A stretch of 64,000 bases of DNA from Sthenelais limicola (lineage: Eukaryota > Annelida > Polychaeta > Phyllodocida > Sigalionidae): contig OW804102.1 of assembly GCA_942159475.1 (NCBI GenBank), positions 25,052,684 to 25,116,683 on the forward strand. The letters run 5' to 3'. The position numbers were made by a program, and so were the translations under genes. The notes beneath the pieces are model-generated. The model did not search any database. It saw only the letters and a program-made list of their open reading frames with translations, and was not told where the DNA came from. Every line of letters starts with the position of its first letter. Position 1 is the stretch's first letter. This document shows, one piece after another, positions 58,872-64,000 of the stretch.

Positions 58872-59330
58872 AAAGCTCCACTCTTCGGTAAAATCGGTCA
58901 AAACTAAAATAAAACATCAAAATTCAGCTTGTTTTTGCTACAAGGCTTCATCAATGTCCACTTTCATATCAACTTTCCAAGGACATTCGGAAGGCCTGTG
59001 ACCTTCACAGAGACATTCCTTTTTCCATTTCTTCTCTAATGTATATTTTTTACTTTGACCATGACCGTATGACATGATTTGTAATAATGATATGGAAATA
59101 AAAGTCTATCATTATCATTATATTTCGGAGACCCAACAAAATCCTTTCCTGTGGTGTTCTGTATTATCGCTCACTAGCAGCCGTTTTCTCTCAGCCGATT
59201 GGAATTAAAACTATTGTATAAACATATAACAGCAGCAGAATATTGATAGATTCAGTCCTATAAACCATAATAATATGAGAAATTTGGTGAGATTGTGTTG
59301 TCGAAATAGTTGAAAATGTAACTTTAAACT
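58872..59330 (+). mobile_element. Family C element containing a family D insert
   Basis: Family C blocks TTTTTGCTACAAGGCTTCAT, GTATTATCGCTCACTAGC, AACAGCAGCAGAATATTGAT and TATGAGAAATTTGGTGAG are in order, ending near GTAACTTTAAAC. Between GTCCACTTTCATAT and TTATATTTCGGAG lie about 150 bp absent from other copies; they match family D at 9.8 kb. Confidence 0.85.
58975..59118 (+). repeat. Family D short retroposon nested in family C
   Basis: GGCCTGTGACCTTCACAGAG, TTTCCATTTCTTCTCTAATG and TGTAATAATGATATGGAAAT match 9765-9905. The 3' end is ATC/ATT-rich (CTATCATTATCATTAT). Target duplication is short or blurred (TTCATAT/TCATTAT). Confidence 0.75.
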
Positions 59331-59409
59331 TACATTCTCAGTTAACCACGCCCACAAACTAAACCGTTATTTTCTCACCCACCAGTTATAATCCCATTCC
59401 ACAATTGTG

Positions 59410-59725
59410 GAGGAATTCACCCTTTCATTTTTTGCTGCAGGGGTTCGCAATATTCACATATTCAATGTCTGATAGGGAATTTATGTAATATGGTAAGGCA
59501 ACGCATGAAAAATAACAGCTCGGACTGTTATGCGTATTTTTTAAATGAAGATGAAATAATGATTTTGTAATGTAATATGGCCAATAAAAATATTTAAAAA
59601 AAAAGAAGACCATATTACTATTTCGGTGATCACCGAAATATATCTCTAATTTCAGTCCTATAGAACAAACCTTGGTTAACAGGAGAGGAATAATTTCCAC
59701 ATTCGGCAGCAATGCAACTTTAATG
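59410..59725 (+). mobile_element. Composite: retroposon tail inside a family C remnant
   Basis: TTTTTTGCTGCAGGGGTTCG (family C-like) is followed by unrecognised sequence ending GCCAATAAAAATATTTAAAA plus A-run (59575-59604). Then comes a family C 3' remnant, TTTCAGTCCTATAGAACAAA to CAGCAATGCAACTTTAATG. A 22 bp perfect palindrome sits at 59619-59640. The 95-residue minus frame is not a gene. Confidence 0.55.
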
Positions 59726-60485
59726 TTTACATAACTCTAAAAAGATTACTTGGAATAAGGCGATTCACAGACGGCACGTGCGAATGTACAGCTAGTATCA
59801 GATAAGAACACGTTTCTCATACATATATGTACATATTATATTCTCTTGCTGTAATATAACCAGCCTCTTACGTGTTGATATGATACCATATCACTGTTGC
59901 TATAAACAGCTTGCTGGACTGAGATGAGGTTTATTGGTCAGAATTATGCTTTCTAGATATGCACTAATATTCGAATAAAAACATAATATTTGAATATTTT
60001 ATGCAGTAAATTCAATATGGTTAAACCTCAGGGTTTGGCTGTACTGTGAGACATTTTTAATTTTCTGTTTAAAAAATAATAATTTGACGATCAAAATTCA
60101 CTACCTGGAATAAACAGGGTGTTGTATGAGTATATGTAATGTAATTAATTAATTTTCATTCTACCCATCAGTTATATAATTGTTATATATATCATAATTT
60201 TATCAATCAACACCATCTGGATGTAAGTAGGCGTTTTCCAATGCCTATACGGTAATTACTTTTTTGTCGATTCAGCAGAAGCATCACTTCTAGGATAACT
60301 CATATGCCTAACTCATATCTAATAATTATATTCATGCCTGTCTATTCATTGTGTACTAGAATCCCCATGCAAGATGTATCTTGTCCATAAATTAACCCAC
60401 TAAATTAAGTGTTAACAAAAGCCTATATTTTCATAATACTTTATAGATCCGCATCCCATGGATAATGTAGAGCCAGTCTGAATTC
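59726..60485. other. No supported feature
   Basis: AT-rich, no frames or repeats recognised. Confidence 0.55.
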
Positions 60486-60491
60486 TCATTT

Positions 60492-60662
60492 GTGATATGC
60501 CATAGAAAAATGAGTCATAAGTTGAAAAAATGGAATTAAGATGCCAACAAATTTAAAAATATGAGATTAATTGGATTTCAACTATGTTATATGTTATGGT
60601 TGATTTTGTTTGTGTTTGAAGTTTGCAATATTTTCAGGTGGATTTAGTTGAATTAAGTAGCT
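60492..60662 (+). mobile_element. Family B element, 3'-truncated
   Basis: GTGATATGCCATAGAAAAAT and GAGTCATAAGTTG match the family B 5' TIR, then TTTGCAATATTTTCAGGTGG. It is preceded by CATTT, and the right half is replaced by a family C copy. Confidence 0.75.
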
Positions 60663-60674
60663 AAATTAAATTGA

Positions 60675-60955
60675 TCACAATTTTGGAAGATTTTCTCAGT
60701 TCTCAGTTTTTGCTACAGGGCTTCCTAAAATGTCCACATTTATATTTCGGAGACCAGATAAAATCCTTTACTGTGGTGGCTTCACTTATTATCGCTCACC
60801 GGCGACCGCTTTCTCTCGCCTGATTCAACATAAAATTCGTGTATAAACATATAACAGCCACAGAAAATTGATAAATGCATTCCTATGAGTCACAATATGA
60901 TCAAATTCGGTTATAAAATATGATTTGTCATAATGGCAGTCAATGCAGCTGCTGT
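60675..60955 (+). mobile_element. Family C element
   Basis: TTTTTGCTACAGGGCTTCCT, ATATTTCGGAGACCAGATAA, CACTTATTATCGCTCACCGG, TGTATAAACATATAACAGCC and CAATATGATCAAATTCGGTT in order, ending near CAATGCAGCTGC. It supplies the empty-site reference for the 50.6 kb insertion. Confidence 0.85.
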
Positions 60956-61340
60956 AATATAAGATGAGCTGTTATTCCATCTATACACAATCCAATAATT
61001 CATTTAAAACCAGTTTGTACCACAGCAACACAAGTGTTCTGAATCAATCATCTTAAATTACCTTTTCTTTTCCACAAGATTCAATAATAATTCATACACA
61101 GGAATTAGGTACCACTGGTTTAGATTACTTTCATCATTCATTTATACAATACATTTCACAGTTATGTTGGAATAATTCTTTGGAGATTTATCCGTTTAAA
61201 TCTCATCTATAATTCAGTGCCATCTGGGCTCTGTGTCTCAATATAAATGCACATAATTCATGGTGGCCACCTACACAAAGGCAGGCTATGTTCTAGTTGT
61301 GGGGAAAATATATGTACATTTGTAGAAATAGTATATGAAC

Positions 61341-61555
61341 GGGTCGGGGCGTCTGAAAATCTACAATCGGCAGCTAATAGATTCTGCTAACTTAAGCTGA
61401 AAAATGATAAATTAATACTAGGTATAGCTAGTTTCCTTGATACTGTTTTCATTCAAAATGATTTGTTCAGTTATGCTTAACTGTATTTTAAACCATATTT
61501 GCATCTTAAATCTTGGTTATTTGAGAGGTTTTGACAAGGTTTTGTGTCTTTTGTA
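61341..61555 (+). mobile_element. Family A element, 3' end eroded
   Basis: Starts GGGTCGGGGCGTCTGAAAAT; interior CTGAAAAATGATAAATTAAT and CAGTTATGCTTAACTGTATT; ends near TTATTTGAGAGGTTTTGACA without a clear right TIR. Confidence 0.78.
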
Positions 61556-61812
61556 AGACAGTTGTTTAAATGTGTGGCCAACGACAATTTTTTTTAAACG
61601 AATTAAAATAAAGGAGAAGAATACATCTTCAGACAATGTCCCCCATTTATAAATATATCTGCGTTCCTTGAGGCGCGGTGGTTGACGTGGAGGGAGGGGC
61701 TTAGGGAATCAGAATCTCGATATCCATGAATAATATTGTTTTTTCAAATGAACATATAATATATACTACTTTAGAATGACTTTCGATGCTTATGTCTCTT
61801 GGGTTGGTGTAG

Positions 61813-61876
61813 AGGGGCCAGGGGAGGGGTGAAGGGAGGGAGGGATTGGGGGAGGGGGAGACTGGGGGGGGGGGTT
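61813..61876 (+). repeat. G-run tract, G-quadruplex-prone
   Basis: At least six runs of three or more G residues, including a run of about ten, on the plus strand. Confidence 0.85.
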
Positions 61877-62027
61877 GAGTCTCATTAATGGTGGTATGAT
61901 GGTAAGTTCCTTTCTTTGTAGATTATCAGTTATGTAACATTTTTGGATGAAAATTAATTTCACACAACTGCGGTTGCCAGATATTGTATAGCATAACATA
62001 GAAGCCATCCATCCATTCAAACCATCC

Positions 62028-62490
62028 ATTAAGGCTGAACTAAACGAGCCTAGTTTAAACATCATACACAAAAAATTGTAGTATACTACCCCAAAAGTGA
62101 GTGTATATCCAGCTACAAGAGCTGAACTAGACAGCCTGGTTTAAACACCATACACAATATATTGTAGTATACTACACCAAAAGTGAGTGTATATCCAGTT
62201 ACAAGGGCTGAACTAAACGAGCCTGGTTTAAACATCATAGTAGTATACTACTCTAAAAGTGAGTGTATATCCAGCTACAAGAGGTGAACTAGACAGCCTG
62301 GTTTAAACATCATACACAATACATTGTAGTATACTACCACAAAAGTGAGGGTATATCCAGTTACAAGGGCTGAACTAAACGAGCCTGGTTTAAACATCAT
62401 ACACAATACATTGTAGTATACTACACCAAAAGTGAGTGTATATCCAGTAACAAGAGGTGAACTAGACAGCCTGGTTTAAACGCCATACAA
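62028..62490 (-). repeat. 86 bp minisatellite, locus 3 (inverted)
   Basis: AAAAGTGAGTGTATATCCAG recurs with spacings of 86, 76, 86 and 87 (anchors 62091, 62177, 62253, 62339, 62426). Each unit has TGTAGTATACTAC and GCTGAACTA(A/G)AC, the reverse complement of the TAGTTCAGC core at 34.5 and 38.5 kb. About 5.5 units; even-odd alternation of AAACGAGCC and AGACAGCC suggests dimer-wise expansion. Confidence 0.92.
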
Positions 62491-62732
62491 ACACCAAGTC
62501 TATAATCCCAGTGTCTACACTGAGTGTACCACTGAGAGTGTCTAGAAGGTCTAGGTATGGCTGACTGGTGGATAATGAATATACATCACAACAGCTTGTT
62601 TCTGCAGGCCATGAAGGGGTTCTAGACAGTCGCTATAAGCCCGGGGTAATGGCAGGCCATAGGGGTTGAGTGGGGGAGAAGGTGGCAGTCGGGGATGGGG
62701 CGGAGGGGGGTTGAGTAGAGAGGGGGTCGATG

Positions 62733-62806
62733 TGGGGCAGCAGACCAGACATAGAGGTTATTAATCACTTTAGTTACATCCCCAGGACCATTAATGGTAT
62801 AGACTT
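62733..62806 (+). repeat. Family G fragment
   Basis: CAGACATAGAGGTTATTAAT, then CTTTAGT and CCAGGACCATTAATGG, parallel to the 3' half of the 4.5 kb copy. Confidence 0.5.
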
Positions 62807-62917
62807 AAGGGCTTAGTCCACTAAGCCGATTCTCATGTCATTCTCAAGGAATTTAGTGGGAAAGAGTCCTCTGCGATGCAAAATAGCATAAGAATTGGCT
62901 CAGTGGACTAGGCCCTT
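62807..62917 (+). mobile_element. Family H miniature TIR element
   Basis: Ends AAGGGCTTAGTCCACTAAGC and TTGGCTCAGTGGACTAGGCC..CTT are inverted over about 30 bp. 111 bp body with AGTCCTCTGCG. Second copy of the 14.5 kb element. Confidence 0.9.
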
Positions 62918-63160
62918 CAAAGTTGCATTTTCAGCTAAACTAAAGAATTTTTTACTTTTCTTCCGTTCTTTTCCCTCTCGTCTAAAAGTCTCAAATAATT
63001 GATTGACTGGTTATTTTTGTTACAGGGTTTCATAAATGTCTATATTTATATTTCGGGGACCCGCCGAAGTCATTTCCTCTGGTTGACCAGTATTCAGTCC
63101 TTAAAGTCATGATATGAGTACATTTGGTAAGATTGTTAAAGTATAAAAGGTGAGGATGTG
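62918..63160 (+). mobile_element. Family C element, internally deleted
   Basis: Starts CAAAGTTGCATTTTCAGC directly against the family H end; TTTTTGTTACAGGGTTTCAT, TATTTCGGGGACCCGCC, then TGATATGAGTACATTTGGTA with the middle absent. Confidence 0.75.
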
Positions 63161-63357
63161 AAGGAGGTGAAGCCTTCGCACCAAAATCGAACTGAATCAA
63201 ATTGTTTCATACTTTATACATACACCACGCCATTCACATATCTTTCGGCTGATTTGACTTTGAATTATCACCAGTAAACATACTACTACGGCAAAATATT
63301 GATAACTTCAATCCTAATTATATCAAATAATGAGTTTAAATTTATTTAATCTCAAGA

Positions 63358-63593
63358 GGGTCAGATCTTCTGGAAATGAACAATCTATATTTCTACACGT
63401 CTATCAAACCCTGCTAAATTAGAGTGAAAAATGATAAATACTGAGTATATCTGAATATATTCTGTATTGTATGCATTCAATAAATCTGTCTGGTTATGTT
63501 GAACTGTATTTTGAGCCTAATTTCAATATTAGATTTGGTTTATTTGAGGGGATTGGGGAAGGCCAATTGTACATTTCCGGGAACATTTGACCC
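63358..63593 (+). mobile_element. Family A TIR element
   Basis: Starts GGGTCAGATCTTCTGGAAAT; ends TTGTACATTTCCGGGAACAT..TTGACCC. 236 bp with about 28 bp inverted ends. The opposed 60-70 residue frames at 63494-63706 overlap it and are not genes. Confidence 0.9.
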
Positions 63594-63869
63594 AGGAGCT
63601 GAGAATACAGCTTTAAATGACACGGAGCCAGGAGGCTTGAGGAAAACAAACGAGACCTATAGCAGCAAATTTCCTTGATGGTCTTGTGGGAGCGAAGGAA
63701 TGCCATTTAATCTCTATTAAATCTTCATCCCCTGTTAGAAACAACAGCAGGGCCATGTTGGAGGCTTAGGATAGTGTGACCCCATCTCTGGGCCAGCATT
63801 GGACCTTATCAGGGGGATAGGTTGAAGAGCCGAAACACACTTGTCTTTCCTCTACCGTTCTTATGAACC

Positions 63870-64000
63870 ACTAAAGGTTGGATGACTGACATTGAGGGGC
63901 TTCTGGTGCTCTGTTTGGTGCATAATTCTGAGGTGAAGTTGATGGATTATGCGTAAATTGATCAGCAGGCCCGACATGAAGGTTATTAATATCTTTAGTC
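63870..64000 (+). repeat. Family G dispersed repeat (cut by window edge)
   Basis: GACTGACATTGAGGGGCTTC, then TGGTGCATAATTCTGAGGTG and TTATTAATATCTTTAGTC align with the 4.5 and 37.0 kb copies. Confidence 0.75.

Noticed and set aside
1..64000. Autonomous transposon or retrovirus-like genes (transposase, reverse transcriptase, integrase, gag)
   Set aside because: None of the longer frames shows catalytic motifs of these enzymes; all mobile elements recognised here are non-autonomous.
1..64000. A multi-gene defence, biosynthetic or other novel gene system
   Set aside because: There is one supported exon and no gene cluster. The non-random content is tandem and dispersed repeats plus motif islands.

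Overview
This is eukaryotic nuclear DNA, almost certainly from an invertebrate animal. It is AT-rich, gene-poor and crowded with small non-autonomous mobile elements, satellites and microsatellites. There are no operons, no close-packed reading frames and no bacterial signals. A short repeat at about 32.1 kb (a GTGAGTGGGTGAG run, then a TTTACGCC core and a TATATCAAGGGCGGG end) resembles a repeat common in molluscan genomes, so my best guess is a mollusc, perhaps a gastropod. That is an inference from one repeat and general texture.

Only one coding exon is well supported: 15635-15922 on the minus strand. It encodes one complete immunoglobulin domain of the turtle/IGSF9 type, with consensus splice sites and phase 1-1 boundaries. 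The simplest reading is that much of the window is long intron of one minus-strand neural adhesion-receptor gene, plus possible intergenic DNA. I found no neighbouring exon by eye, but exons under about 150 bp would be easy to miss.

The rest is repeats. I delineate these families by comparing copies within the window: (A) a ~230 bp element with terminal inverted repeats (TIRs) starting GGGTCAGAT; (B) a ~400 bp TIR element starting GTGATGTGTCA and flanked by ATAT/ATTT duplications; (C) a ~350 bp element with GCTGCATTTTC-like ends; (D) a ~130 bp short retroposon; (F, G) two further dispersed families; (H) a ~110 bp miniature TIR element; a 158 bp TA-flanked miniature element at 38.9 kb; a tRNA-derived SINE at 58.1 kb; and several poly(A) tails sharing the motif AATAAAAT...TTTAAAAAA. 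Nested insertions with target-site duplications (B in A at 43.9 kb, a 108 bp retroposon in C at 50.6 kb, D in C at 59 kb) give a relative chronology.

Tandem arrays are striking: an alternating-dimer satellite at 0.25-1.1 kb; the same 86 bp minisatellite at three places (34.5, 38.5 and, inverted, 62.0 kb); an indel-free 73 bp array at 42.1-42.9 kb whose unit is itself a near-palindrome; a 16 bp purine-biased array at 46.2-47.4 kb that creates spurious long open frames; a 12 bp array at 51.2 kb; and a 26 bp array at 39.9 kb.

Possible regulatory DNA lies in GC/CpG-richer islands at 3.3, 9.0, 24.1-24.4, 28.5 and 30.3 kb, in two CCAAT-plus-TATA arrangements at 8.0 and 55.25 kb, and in a nuclear-receptor half-site cluster at 26.7 kb. 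I saw no convincing sign of a new multi-gene biological system; the unusual content is in the repeats.
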